From positions 34,715,877-34,779,876 of the forward strand of contig CM054061.1 in assembly GCA_028641055.1 (NCBI GenBank): DNA of 64,000 nt. The letters are read 5' to 3'. Both the position numbers and the translations under genes were made by a program. The notes beneath the pieces were generated by a model. The model was not told the origin of the DNA and searched no databases. It saw only the letters and a list, made by a program, of their open reading frames with translations. Shown here piece after piece: positions 35,212 through 47,000 of this stretch; the stretch's first letter is position 1; each line of letters begins with the position of its first letter. This stretch comes from Alopecurus myosuroides (lineage: Eukaryota > Streptophyta > Magnoliopsida > Poales > Poaceae).

Positions 35212-38200
35212 CTATCGTTGGATCACCGTATCGCTAGGGGCGTTCGCCATGTCGATGCCCCGTCTTTGGAGACTAGATGGCAACAAGAGGTCGTTTGCAT
35301 CCTTCACGAACTCCCTCATATGAAGGATGGTGTACCAGGCGTCCATCCCACTCTCTGGGTGCAACTGCTTTATGCAGGCAAACGTGGTTGTGTGGACGCA
35401 CTGGAGGCATCCTCGGCTGGTTTCTTTCCTTACCTTGAGGGGACCTGCCTTGGCGGCAAATCCGGTGAGAGCTGCGTCGAGAACAGACTTGAGGATGGTG
35501 TAGTTCTTCGGCTTGGCACTCCTCGAGTCGAGATAAGTAACATGCGACTGCCGCGGGTGCATGACCAAGATGACGCAGTACATGTCTCAGCACAAAACAA
35601 TCCATGCCATCCTCAGATTAATCTTCTCACACACGCAAAAGAGTGATGGAAATATACTAAAGAATGTAACGATGGCTAGCGGCCGATCGTAAACTTACTC
35701 GGGGAAGTATGGCATGAGGAAGGTTTCCTTAGTATGATTCGCCACCAAGAAATCCTCGATATGCTTCGTGGCAATCAACCGGACCTGTGGGTTGGCCAAG
35801 ACGCTTTCACGCATGTAGTAGGGGTCCATTATCGCTACGTCCGGTGTTCTCTCTTGCATGATATCGTGCGCCATTTTGAGAGCTATGAGACGCACGAAGG
35901 GTGGGAAGAGCCGTTTCAGATGGAAGACGTTGAAAAGGTCATCAAACCTGAGAAATAACTGCTCTGCGGGGGTATTTCTCCACAAAGCCCACGCCGAGGG
36001 GCATCTTGACCACGTGAAGCGGGTATGAGGGGAACCCGACTGCATAGGTTCCCTCTCCTTCTGCAGAACACCGTCATGACAACTCCTCATGTCACCGGTC
36101 AAGAGTTTGACAAGGTCTGGCGGTAGCATCGGCTGGCCCAGAACATGGTGCTGGCGCCACTTGTCGGGTAACTTGTCCAGAACCCGAGGTGGCTGGCTAG
36201 CGGAGGCGGCGGCCGCTTTTTTCTTCTAAGGCCTTTTCCTGATGGTCTTTTTCGTCTTTAAGCACGGGGGAGCGCCGTCGCCTGCTCTTATCGCGTCGAG
36301 TGTCGCACCACGACAAGTGTTTGGGCTTAGCAACGCTTTCGCTGGCAGATCACAGTGGTCACCAAGCGTTGAAGCCGACATCTTCCTCGGGTGTTTCTTG
36401 AGAACCGAACAACTTCTTCTTCAAGCATTCTGTTTTCCCTGCTGGGAGATCACGGTGGTCGGGTGAATCACGAGGCGGCTGGTCCATATCAGCGAGCTGA
36501 TCTAGATCGAGGTCAGCAACAGCCTCATCCATACCTATATCATCATAATGCTGGTCCATATCGAGATCAGCAATGAATTCATCAATGAGATCCTTGCTTC
36601 GGTGTCGTGTCGCGGGCTCAGAAAGATCAACGACAGGTGGAGGAGTTGGAGCCGCCGGCGCAGCTGATTGAGTGGCCTTTTCATGGCTTGACGCCGTCCC
36701 TGATTTGGCGTTCAATCGAATCAGTCGCTTCGACCATACCAATATTTCATTCTTCAGTCCTGATAGCGTCAGCTCGCTGTCGGCTTCCAGGGGCCGATAA
36801 GGAGGATACATCTCTCCGCATCCCGCTAAAGCCCGATCCACGCAAACCCGATGGACGTCATCAGACATTTGCTGGCAATGGAACCTGCGGTTTTGTGTCC
36901 AAAGGAATATTCCCTTCGCCACATCCTTCAACTCATTGTCCACGTCCAATAGAAAGGTGCAAGGAACTTCGGGGTCCTATTAGAAAATATGTAGGTTAGA
37001 GGGGGCGGTGACGAAGTAGTTAAGTAACGAGTTCACGCTTTAAGATTAATTACCGTGAGGGCGTCAAGCTCGGCGTGTGTCGACGGACCGAGGGGCAGGC
37101 TTGGGAGTGACAGAGGGGATCTCGGCGCGTGTCGACGGACCGGTGGCGGTCACTGGAGTGACAACGGGGAGCTCAGCGCGTGTCGAAGTACCGGGGGCGG
37201 GATCGGCCGTGGAGGTGACAGAGGGGCTGCTAGCCAGCATTGACGGCGACTCCCGCCTATTATCACCTTATTTTTCCACGCCAGGAGTCACCAATATAAC
37301 AGGTCGAGCTCGTTCACCTGCATCCTGTGGCGCCCTGTTGTGAGAGTTGCTTCCGCTTAAGCTTATCAACGGGAGCGGCCCCTGCCCGCCCTGTTTTAAA
37401 TAGTTCGCCCACGACTGAAACATGGAAGGCATGATTTCATTTAACGTGTTAGCCACCCTGTCATTAACCTTCTCTTCCATAGTGGATTCCAATTCAACCA
37501 ACTTGTGCCTTATCACCACCGTCTATTCCCTTAGCTCCGCCGTCTCCTCCAGCTGTTGGCTAGTCTGGCTAGTCTCATGCTTCCTCTTCTGCGCTCGCGT
37601 CGCCATTCGCTCCTCTTTAGTAGTTGCCACGCCGAAGCCATGGTTAACATGCTTTGCGACCTCCTCCGTGTGCGATCGTACGGCCCTGCTGCGGCCTTGT
37701 CAACGGTGGCAATTTCTTCACCTTGTTCAACGCCCTGACAAGGGGTATGTCCCAAGGAAGCTTATCTGTCGACGCCTGAGACGAGGAGGCAGCTTCTGCC
37801 GTTTGTTCTGCTATCTGCAGAAGTAACGTCAAGCATTAAGAAATTTCAATACTAGAATTTAATCGAGAGTAGGATCTAACTAAGCTGAAACCGGTAAATT
37901 TGCTTACCAGTTCTTCCTCAAGTGCAAGCACCTTCTCGTCCGTGGCCAACTTGAGACCTACCACCTTCCTGGGGTCCGTGAAGACATCCCCAGTATAGGT
38001 TTCTTTATGGTACCGGGACCTCAAAAATCTCCGCGTCTCCGGCTGGGGGTACTTGTGCCACGGGTTCTCGATGCCGGCTTCTATATAGGCCTGGTCCTCC
38101 TTCGCCCATATCTCCTCCTTGCCGGTGTAACCATTTCTACCCAGGCGGTGGACTCCGATGTTCTTGTTTCTCATGTCCACTCCCCACTTGGTGTTAGCCT

Positions 38201-38885
38201 TGGTTTGCTCTATCTCTTCACTCGCCACGAAAGCATCGAAGTCTTCTTGCGTAATCTTCGGAAAGTGGCTGTGGATCTTCTCGAAATGGTCACCCGGGGC
38301 ACGCATATCCCTCACCATATATTTATAACCGCTCAGTGCTTTGGTGAACTTGGTCATGGCATGGGTGTTCACCACATTACCTTCGAGATCCTGGTTGTTG
38401 TACTCGCTAGGAAACTCGTTTTGAGCGTGCAGCCTCGAAATCAGTTGAGCGCGCAAATGCTTCTTGTCCTTGTGTTGGAGGTTAGTTTCGTTGAGGTTGA
38501 CAACGTCCCGAAGGATTTCTTCCAATTGGAGGCCGTAACCCCTCGCGCGAGTTTTAGGCTCCCTAGGCACACCATCGCTGTCAACCACCGTGAATGGTTC
38601 TCGGGTGGCACCGACCTGGTATGGGCGCCGCTCCCGACGCCGTTTGTAAGCTTGGTTACTGGTCTCGGAGCCACCACCCGCGCCACTATCGGTGGTTTCT
38701 TCTCCTCTACCACCTTGCTCCTCGGCATCATCCCTTTCCTCATCCGCGCTAGGGTTATAATCAGCATCATCACTGCCCCTTTGTTCATTCTGCTGCTCTA
38801 AGAACATCAGATGATAGTGCGTCCCCAACTCTTGTTCAGAAGTCTCGGCGCCGGTGTTGTCGTTCTGGTCTCCGCGAGACGACAT
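35212..38885 (-). pseudogene. TNPA-like CACTA gene with degenerate Ulp1-like C-terminus
   Basis: The ATG is at 38885. Exon 1 runs to 37908, before a GTAAGC donor: an acidic, low-complexity N-terminus, then a basic domain typical of En/Spm TNPA-like proteins. Exon 2 starts at 37814 after CTGCAG. Its conserved frame is broken by a frameshift near 37680 and an in-frame stop near 37525. A Ser/Thr/Pro-rich degenerate repeat follows (37067-37215). The next exon (from about 36976, acceptor TAATAG) and 36129-35695 carry the segment preceding the protease in CACTA proteins (W-R-Q-H-H, F-L-R-F-D-D-L-F, M-P-Y-F-P-E). The last segment, 35583-35212, is the Ulp1-like module: Y-L-D-S is kept, but the expected catalytic His position reads Met and the Cys-Gly pair reads Asp-Ala. 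TNPA-type proteins bind subterminal repeats; this copy cannot make a full protein. Confidence 0.75.
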
Positions 38886-39005
38886 TGCAACCGTGTTTCA
38901 AGGGGGTCACGCTGCCATTTCAGAGAAAGAAAACAACAAAACATTAATTTTATTATCTTAGACATATCTAACAAAGGGGCCACACATGTTTGTTCCATAC
39001 TTTAA

Positions 39006-40633
39006 TTGCTTCGCATAGATGCCATGTGGAAGAAGAAATCTATATTCTGGGAACTACCCTATTGGAAATTCCTAGAGGTTCGCTCTGCGATCGACGTGAT
39101 GAACGTGACGAAAAATATTTGCGTAAACGTGCTAAATTTATTGGGCGTGCATGGGAAGAAGTCGAGAGATACACCAAATGCACGGCTGCACCACCAACGT
39201 ATGCACGAACGAGACGACCTGATGAATCCAGAGAATTTCAAAGGTCCAGCCAGCTACGCTCTTACCAAGGAAGAGAAGGAGATCTTTTTCCAAGTCCTGA
39301 GCAGTATCAAGGTCCCGTCTGGCTACTCGTCTAACATAAAAGGAATACTAAACCTGGAAGAGAAAAAGTTCCAAAAACCTAAAGTCTCATGACTGCCACG
39401 TGATCATGACCCAGTTACTTCCGATTGCATTGAGGGGGCTTCTGCTAGAAAACGTGGGAGTACCCATTGTGAAGCTATGTGTATTCCTCAACACAATTTC
39501 TCAGAAGGCAATCGATCCAGCAACTCTACCAAGTTACAGAAGGACGTGGTCCAATGTCTTGTCAGCTTCGAGTTGGTGTTCCCACCAACCTTCTTCAATA
39601 TTATGACGCACCTCATAGTTCACCTAGTCCAAGATATTTCCGTTCTCGGTCCTGTATTCTTACACAATATGTTCCCCTTTGAGAGGTTCATGGGAGTCTT
39701 GAAGAATTATGTTAAAAACTGTGCTAGGCCATAAGGAAGCATGGTCAAGGGCTATGGAACAGAGGAGGTCATTGAGTTTTGTGTTGACTTTATTCCTGAC
39801 CTGAACCCGATCGGTGTTCCTCATTCGCGCCATGAGGGGAGACTACGTGGAAAAGGCACGCTAGGAAAGAAATCAACAACATGTATGGACGAGCAATCTT
39901 TCACTCAAGCACACTACACAGTTCTAGTTAATTCCAGCTTGGCGGCTCCATATATCCAGGAACACAAGGATATTTTACGCTCGGAATACCCGGAGCAACC
40001 TAAAGATTTCATTGCTAAAGAACACGCTAAGACTTTCGGCGGTCTGTTGCAAAGACGTCTCATTAATGACAACATTGTTCAAGATGAGCTATACTTGTTG
40101 GCCAAGGAACCATCTTCGACTGTATTGACCTTTAAAGGGTACGAGATAAATGGTAACATATTTTACACGGCAGACCAAGTTAAAAAGAGCACCAACCAAA
40201 ACAGTGCGTCCGGTTTGATGCAAAAGACGACAACGGATACTATGGTTACATAGAGAAGATATGGGAACTTGACTACGGACCTTCCTTTAAGGTCCCTTTG
40301 TTCTGGTGAAAATGGTTCAACCTGTTAGGCGTGAAGGTAGACCCGAAGTACGGAATGACAACAGTGGATCAGAAGAATCTTGGGTACGACAATGATCAAT
40401 TCGTCCTATCCAATGATGTGGCTCAAGTCTTCTATGTGAAGTACATGTCTAGCAGACCGAGAAAAAGAAAAGATAAGGAAGCGAATACATCAGACGATGA
40501 GCCAAGGCGCCACATAGTTCTTTCAGGGAAAAGAAACATCGTGGGAGTCGAGGACAAGACAGACATGTCAGAAGATTACAATAAATTTGATGAAATTCCT
40601 CCCTTCAAAGTCAAAGATGATCTAAGCATTTAG
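39006..40633 (+). pseudogene. CACTA TNP2 transposase, 3' part (DUF4218/DUF4216)
   Basis: The plus strand encodes the end of a TNP2 transposase. It begins with the motif W-K-K-K-S-I-F-W-E-L-P-Y-W (39030-39070), which joins the catalytic domain to the rest. A DUF4218 region (39400-39735) and a DUF4216 region (40130-40460) follow, with a charged tail ending at 40633. The reading frame is broken by a frameshift near 39380, another near 39520, a stop in place of Glu near 39733, and a stop after F-W near 40307. The N-terminal catalytic half is absent: just upstream, at 38885, a TNPA-like gene starts in the opposite direction. TNP2 cuts and joins CACTA ends; this copy is dead. Confidence 0.85.
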
Positions 40634-40709
40634 TTAAATGATGAAGATGTTCCATGGTTACGGCGCAATCAGAAGAAAGGCAAGAAGAAAAATAGAAACG
40701 GATCATCGC

Positions 40710-40760
40710 TTTAGTCCCGGTTGGGGACACCAACCAGGACTAAATGGGTTAGGGTTTCGT
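40710..40760. repeat. CACTA subterminal palindrome (TTTAGTCCCGGTTGG)
   Basis: TTTAGTCCCGGTTGG and its inverted partner CCAACCAGGACTAAA face each other, a typical CACTA subterminal unit just after the TNP2 fragment. Confidence 0.6.
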
Positions 40761-40790
40761 TTGGACCAATCAGATAGAATCACATGGATC

Positions 40791-40925
40791 GTGTGTTTCT
40801 TTCGATCGCTTGTGAGTCGTTGGATCCGGGGTGTGTTTCTTTCGAGCTGTTGTGAGCCGTTCGATCAGGGCTACGATGTGTTTCTTTCGAGCTGTTGTGA
40901 GCCGTTGGATGAGGGTGTTTCTTAA
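40791..40925 (+). repeat. Short tandem repeat, about 40-44 bp x 3
   Basis: Three units begin with (G/A)TGTGTTTCTTTCGA at 40791, 40831 and 40875, each followed by TGTGAG(T/C)CGTT(G/C)GAT. A fourth partial unit follows. Confidence 0.8.
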
Positions 40926-41000
40926 CCGTTGGATCAAAACCCTAGCTCAACACTTTGTGAGCCAGAGGACCCTATATATAGCCCACCTTCATACACCGGT

Positions 41001-41948
41001 CAGTTCATCGAGCAAATACAAAACATCCGGATTCGCCATCATACGTCATGTCGTGCATTTGGTACGCATATATCCACCCAGTAGACACGGTGGGGCTGTA
41101 TGATGGCGATACCGTTTGTTTTGTTCTACACCCCCCTTTAAGGTTTGCTACATCATATATTCAGTTCATCGAGCAAATACAAAACATCCTGATTCTCCAT
41201 CATACCTGCCGTGCATTTGGTATGCATATATGCACCCAGTAGCCACGGTAGGGCTGTATGATGGCGATACCGATTGTTTTGTTCTACACCCCCCTTTAAG
41301 GTTTGATACATCATATATTCAGTTCATCGAGCAAATACAAAACATCCGGATTCGCCATCATACGTACTGCCGTGCATTTGGTATGCATATATGCACCCAG
41401 TAGACACGGTGAGGCTGTATGATGGCGATACCGATTGTTTTGTTCTACACCCCCTTTAAGGTTTGAGACATCATATATTCAGTTCATCGAGCAAATACAA
41501 AACATCCGGATTCGCCATCATACGTCCTGCCGTGCATTTGGTATGCATATATGTACCCAGTAGCCATGGTAGGGCTGTATGATGGCGATACCGATTGTTT
41601 TGTTCTACACCCCCTTTAAGGTTTGATACATCATATATTCAGTTCATCGAGCAAATACAAAACATCCAGATTCGCCATCATACGTCCTGTCGTGCATTTG
41701 GTATGCATATATGCACCGAGTAGACACGGTGGGGCTGTATGATGGCGATACCGTTTGTTTTGTTCTACACCCCCCTTTAAGGTTTGATACATCATATATT
41801 CAGTTCATCAAGCAAATACAAAACATCCGGATTCGCCATCATACGTCCTGCCGTGCATTTAGTATGCATATATGCACCCACTAGCCACGGTAGGGCTGTA
41901 TGATGGCGATACCGATTTTTTTTTCTACACCCCCTTTAAGGTTTGCCC
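41001..41948 (+). repeat. Tandem repeat, about 160 bp x 6
   Basis: Units start at 41001, 41162, 41320, 41480, 41640 and 41801 with CAGTTCATC(G/A)AGCAAATAC, giving periods of 158-161 bp. Point differences between neighbours are few. Open frames across the array are by-products, as they shift between units. It follows the TNP2 fragment and likely lies inside the same CACTA element. Confidence 0.95.
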
Positions 41949-42097
41949 CAAAACACATCAGAGATAATATAATTCACATGATCCATTTAACAAAGTTTGG
42001 TACAATAAATTATTACACATCAATTCTTCCCTTGTGTCCCCGCTTTCTTACGATTTGGCCGTATCCATGGAGCATCCTCATCAGTTAACTTAATGCT

Positions 42098-42805
42098 TTA
42101 TTGTTTTAAATGACATTTAGATAATTTTTACACAAAACATGAGAAAATATAAATATGTTCTTATAATATTTGATTTTACAATTTTTTGAGTCTTCTTTGA
42201 TTTTATAAATAAATGTAAAAGAAAACAGAAAAGGGAAACAAAAAAGAAAAATAAAAGAAGAAAAATAAAAGAAGAAACAGGAAAAAGAAAAAGGAAACAA
42301 AAAATATCTTTATATTTTCAAATTAGTTTGATAAATATCTTATTTTTTATTTTTTTATTGTTTTAAATGACATTTAGACAATTTTTACACAAAATACGAG
42401 AAAATATAAATATGTTGTTATAATATTTGATTTACAATTTTTTGAGTCTACTTTGATTTTATAAATAAATGTAAAAGAAAACAGAAAAGGGAAACAAAAA
42501 AGAAAAATAAAAGAAGAAACGGGAAAAAGAAAAAGGAAACAAAAAAATTTATTTATATTTTCAAATTAGTTTGATAAATACTTTTTTTTATTTTTTATTG
42601 TTTTAAAAGACATTTAGACAATTTTTACACAAAATATGAGAAAATATAAATATATTTTATAAATATTTGATTTTACAATTTTTTGAGTCTACTTTGATTT
42701 TATAAATAAATGTAAAAGAAAACAGAAAAGAGAAACAAAAAATAAAATAAAAGAAGAAACAGGAAAAACAAAAAGGAAACAGAAAAAAGAAAAAAAAAAG
42801 AAAAA
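42098..42805. repeat. AT-rich tandem repeat, about 240-257 bp x 3
   Basis: Units start at about 42101, 42358 and 42598 with TTGTTTTAAA(T/A)GACATTTAG and end in purine runs (AGAAACAGGAAAAA). No coding content is supported. Confidence 0.9.
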
Positions 42806-42812
42806 GTGGCCC

Positions 42813-42910
42813 CTGTACAGACCTTTAGCACCGGTTTGTGTTAACAACCGGTGCGAAAGGGTCTTTAGCACCGGTTGTTAACACAAACCGGTGCTAAAGG
42901 TCTGTACAGG
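42813..42910. repeat. Long near-perfect inverted repeat (TTTAGCACCGG hairpin)
   Basis: Two arms of about 43-45 bp, from 42813 and ending at 42910, are reverse complements, separated by about 12 bases near 42857-42868. The arms contain TTTAGCACCGG, the subterminal motif of a CACTA family. The unit sits just upstream of the TNPA-like gene at 44066. Confidence 0.9.
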
Positions 42911-43340
42911 AGGCGTTATCGAACACTTAGCGAAAAAATTTCTCTCATTCTTTCGCGCGCGTCTTCTCTCCTTCCAGTACGGCGAAGCCCTGCTCCGCCC
43001 GCGCCGCCCCGTGCTCAACTGTCGCCGTCATCTCCTCGCCGCCGTCGCCGTCCGCCTCGCCGCCCCGACGCCGCGCGCTCCGTGGCCGCGCGCCCTGACG
43101 CCGCGCCGCCTCCCTTTGTCTCCCACCGTCGACCCGACACCGCGCGCGCCTCCCTCTGCCTCGTCACCGCCGCCCCGCCTCCGCCGCCGTCGCCGTCCGC
43201 CTCCGCCGCCCCGCCTCCGCCCAGACGCCGCTCCCGGCCTCTGCCTCCCCACCGCGGCCCGCCCCGCCTTCGGCCGCCCCAAAAGTGACGTACACGTACG
43301 CGTACGCGTGACGTCACCGCCCCAAATGTGAGTTTTTTTT
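42911..43340 (+). other. GC-rich leader-like region before the TNPA-like gene
   Basis: From 42956 to 43300 the DNA is a CCG/CGC-rich simple sequence. The long open frames here (Arg/Pro/Ala only) are compositional. TGACGTCA, a perfect bZIP-type site, lies at 43309-43316 beside alternating ACGTACG sequence. It probably served as promoter and 5' leader of the downstream CACTA gene. Confidence 0.4.
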
Positions 43341-43343
43341 CTG

Positions 43344-43446
43344 TTGTAATTATAATTATAATTATAATTATAATTTGTAGTTAGAATTAGAATTAGAATT
43401 AGAATTACATTTAGAATTAGAATTAGAATTAGATTTAGAATTAGAA
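43344..43446. repeat. Hexanucleotide microsatellites (AATTAT)n and (AATTAG)n
   Basis: About five AATTAT units are followed by about a dozen AATTAG-like units with interruptions. Confidence 0.9.
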
Positions 43447-43579
43447 TTCGAAAAATATTTGGACATATAAATTTAAAATATATTAGCTAGAATTAATTTT
43501 TTTAGTAATTATAATTAGCTAGACTTAGAGAATTTTTTCTGTTTAAATTTAAAATATACCACATTCTCTATATAAATAA

Positions 43580-44028
43580 CCGATGAAATAATTTCGCTAA
43601 GTGTCCGATGAAATAATTTCGCTAAGTGTCCGATGAAATAATTTCGCTAAGTGTCCGCTGAAATAATTTCGCTAAGTTGCCGATGAAATAAATTCGCTAA
43701 GTGTCCGCTGAAATAATTTCGTTAATTGTACATGAAATAATTTCGCTAAGTGTCCGATGAAATAATTTCGCTAAGTGTCCGATGAAATAATTTTGCTAAG
43801 TGTCCGATAAAATAATTTCGCTAAGTGTCCGATGAAATAATTTGGCTAAGTGTCCGATGAAATAATTTCGCTAAGTGTCCGATGAAATAATTTCGCTAAG
43901 TGTCCGATGAAATAATTTCGCTAAGTGTCCGATGAAATAGTTTCGCTAAGTGTCCGATGAAATAATTTCGCTAAGTGTCCGATGAAATAATTTTGCTAAG
44001 TGTCCGATGAAATAATTCTGCTAAGTGT
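43580..44028 (+). repeat. 25-bp minisatellite, about 18 copies, upstream of a TNPA-like start codon
   Basis: The unit reads CCGATGAAATAATTT then CGCTAAGTGT. It repeats about 18 times over 449 bp, with one 24-bp unit and few substitutions. The last unit ends 37 bp before the ATG at 44066. One inverted copy of the unit's core lies at 42923-42942. TNPA proteins of En/Spm bind short repeated motifs near element ends, so a binding-site function is possible but not shown. Confidence 0.95.
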
Positions 44029-44065
44029 TCTTCATTCTATAAATTTTACTAGCAGGTGTTGAGCT

Positions 44066-47000
44066 ATGGATCACCAAGAACCTGCACATGATCCGCACGC
44101 CGATAAGCTCGCGGGAATGGGTGAGGCGGAGAAGGAAAGATACATGTGCCAGATGATTTTTGAAGATGCAACGGCCATATATCATGATCACGACGATGGA
44201 CAGGCGTTTAGCAATCAATTTTTGAACGACTCCGGTGACGGAGCTGAGAATATAGAAGATGTAGTAGATGATGACGACGACAACGTCGAGGATGCAGAAG
44301 TGCCCTCCAGAACAAACTCTGCCAATGTATATCTCCAGTCACTGTTGATGCAACAATTAATTTGTATTGCACTTACTAACAAATCATTATTTTTCCGTTT
44401 AGACGCCCTCCGGAACAGCTACCGCAAGTACTGAGACAAAGTCGAAATGAGGCCTGGCCGCAAGGTTGAAAGATACTGCAAGGTTCTCGATCGATAAAGT
44501 TGCTGCTGATGGCAAACCACTGGAACCCCCAGAAACTTATCGCAAACTCGTAAATCAATGCGGAGTTGTTGTAAGAGATCTGGTCCCGATCAACTTAATA
44601 GAATGGAATAAGCCGAAGACCGGTGTCAACGTTGGAGCTACTTATGTCGATGAAAGATTGAAAAGAGTGCTTTGCGACACGGTCTGGCTAAATTTCAGCG
44701 TAGCGGAAGATAAGGTAGAAGAAAGTCGAGGAGTGGGCTTTGAAGAAGATGGCCACACAATTCCAGAGGTGGAAGAAAGACTTGTGGAAGAAATATAAGG
44801 ACAACGATCCAGTTTTCACTGGGCACCTAGTGAAGATAAGAGACGCTTGGCCTGATTTTAAGGCGTACAAGAAATCGGGTGTCTATACATCCCGATCAGC
44901 CACAAATAAGGAGAATGCGAAGAAGAATAAATATCACCATATTTTGGGGTCAGGTGGCTACATGACTGCCCTGCCTAGGTGGCGACGCTATGAAGATGCG
45001 CTTCTGAAAAGAGGTATCATTCCACAGACACATGACTGCCCGATAGGTTCAAGTTCTGGTTGTTTGCGCATGGGGCAACGTTGGAAGCTGAGACTGGGAT
45101 GATTGTTGCGGAGGGACCTTGGTCGGAAAAAATAACAAAAGTCGTATCAGAACTAGAGAATGCAATAGAAGCTGTTCGAAAAGGAACTTTGGTTCCCGAT
45201 AGAGAGAACGACAAGCTGATGAAGGCACTCGGGAACCCCGAAAAGTGGGGACGAACACGAGGCTTTGGAGCCACTACCCCGTGGAGCCAAGGGTTTCCAG
45301 CGGACCTTGGCACTTACAGAAGCCGTGGTAGAAGCAGGAAGAAGGCGCTGGAACGGATATCGACATTAAAAGAAAAGGTGGCGTTTCTCTTGAAGAAAGG
45401 GGGACACCCTGTACCTGACACTGAAGAGGAGGTAGAACATCCTGCACCTGATCAGCAGCAAATAGAAGACGATCCTGTAGCAGATGCCGTCCCATCTCAG
45501 CATAGAAGCAGCGTGGGTTCCACGCATCTGCAGCTAGAAGACGGTCGTGCAGTCGAACCGTCGGCGCCTCACTGCCCCGTGGATGATATCACGGAGAAGA
45601 CAAACTGTGAGATACATATGCCAATGGGGAACATATCCTTCATGGTGGCGTCAGGCTATGCTTTACCGAATCAACCTGGAGCAACCTACCATGGTGGTCA
45701 GATTCCAGCGTCCCATGCTCGTGTCGGGTTGTCAACAATTACGCCGGGATGACATTCAATTGAGCTTCATATTCCTGGAGGTGAAGGCGAGAAGACATTG
45801 GGAGAAATGGAGCTTGGTTTCATCTTGTGGAATAAGAAACACATCGTGTTTCCTAACGCGGCGCCAAGGCCACCGACTCCTCCAGGTACAAATGCACCAC
45901 CTCCAACAATTACTCAATGTTGCACCACATGTAAGCCTATTTTTAATAGTTTTTTCACTTTCGTACAGAGAATGCACGACCTCCAAGTCCATCCCCCAAC
46001 GCACCTCCAAGTCCACCCACAAGATAGGGAGCCCGATGCCGAGAGTCCATCGGCCGTGCACTCCCGTGAGCCGACGGAAGCGCCTACTACGGGTACGGCA
46101 AAGCGGAAGCTGCAGTTCAGAAGAAACGGGACTCCTCCCAAGAAGAGAGAAAGGAAACCCAAGAAATTCAAAACTCCCTCGAAGTTACCAGGCCTGATGA
46201 CTCCGGAGTAACTAGCCGAGGCCGTGAAAGCCAAAAACAAAGCATGGTTCGCACGGTTTCCCCTGAAGCCCCCTCCAGACGTCTGGAAGGAAACTCTAAA
46301 GAACATACCAAAGTGGAAAATTGAGCGCACCATCGACAACTTATATTATCCTGCACCGCCGCCACGGCTGCGCCTTTCAGACTATGAACGGTACATTGCA
46401 AAGATGCACACCGCACAGATGAAGCAGGCGGAGCAGATGAAGCAGGCAGAGCAGACGAAATGCGGGAAACAAGTTCCCCAGCTCGGACAACAAGAAGCAC
46501 AGTCAATTGCCCCGCTCAAGGTGTTATCTTACCAGGCTTCAGTGTCCGGTCCACGCATGGACGATGTAGGTTACGCTATTGCTGATGTGGTATATAAATA
46601 TAATCTCGAGCACCCTCTGGTCGAAAATCCTACTGCTCTAACAACACAAGTATGGAATTTACATGTTTGGTACTTGGAGGCCGCAAGGCAAAAGAGAGAC
46701 TGTATCATGGCGTCAGTTCAGGATCAACTCTACTTCAGAGAGTACGGTGTGGAGCTTGGGTTCGATGAATTTTTCCAGATGTACAATCAACGTGCTCTCG
46801 ACAAATCTATCCTTAGCTGCTACTGTTTGTAAGTGATTTATTTGTGTAATTTAATTATTTAGTTAAGCTCGCGTTCATTGCCCGTATAATTATCACTCAC
46901 GACATTCTTTTTGTACGCTACTATGCATAATGAAGATTCGTGAATGCAGGCTGGCAGGAATCTGGGACTTTGTGTTCATTGACCCGTATTCGTTTCATCA

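Noticed and set aside
38007..38801. 264-codon plus-strand frame
   Set aside because: It is antisense to the better supported TNPA-like exon and has no domain.
42875..43331. Overlapping 137-146 codon Arg/Pro/Ala frames on both strands
   Set aside because: This is GC-rich simple sequence; the frames reflect composition only.
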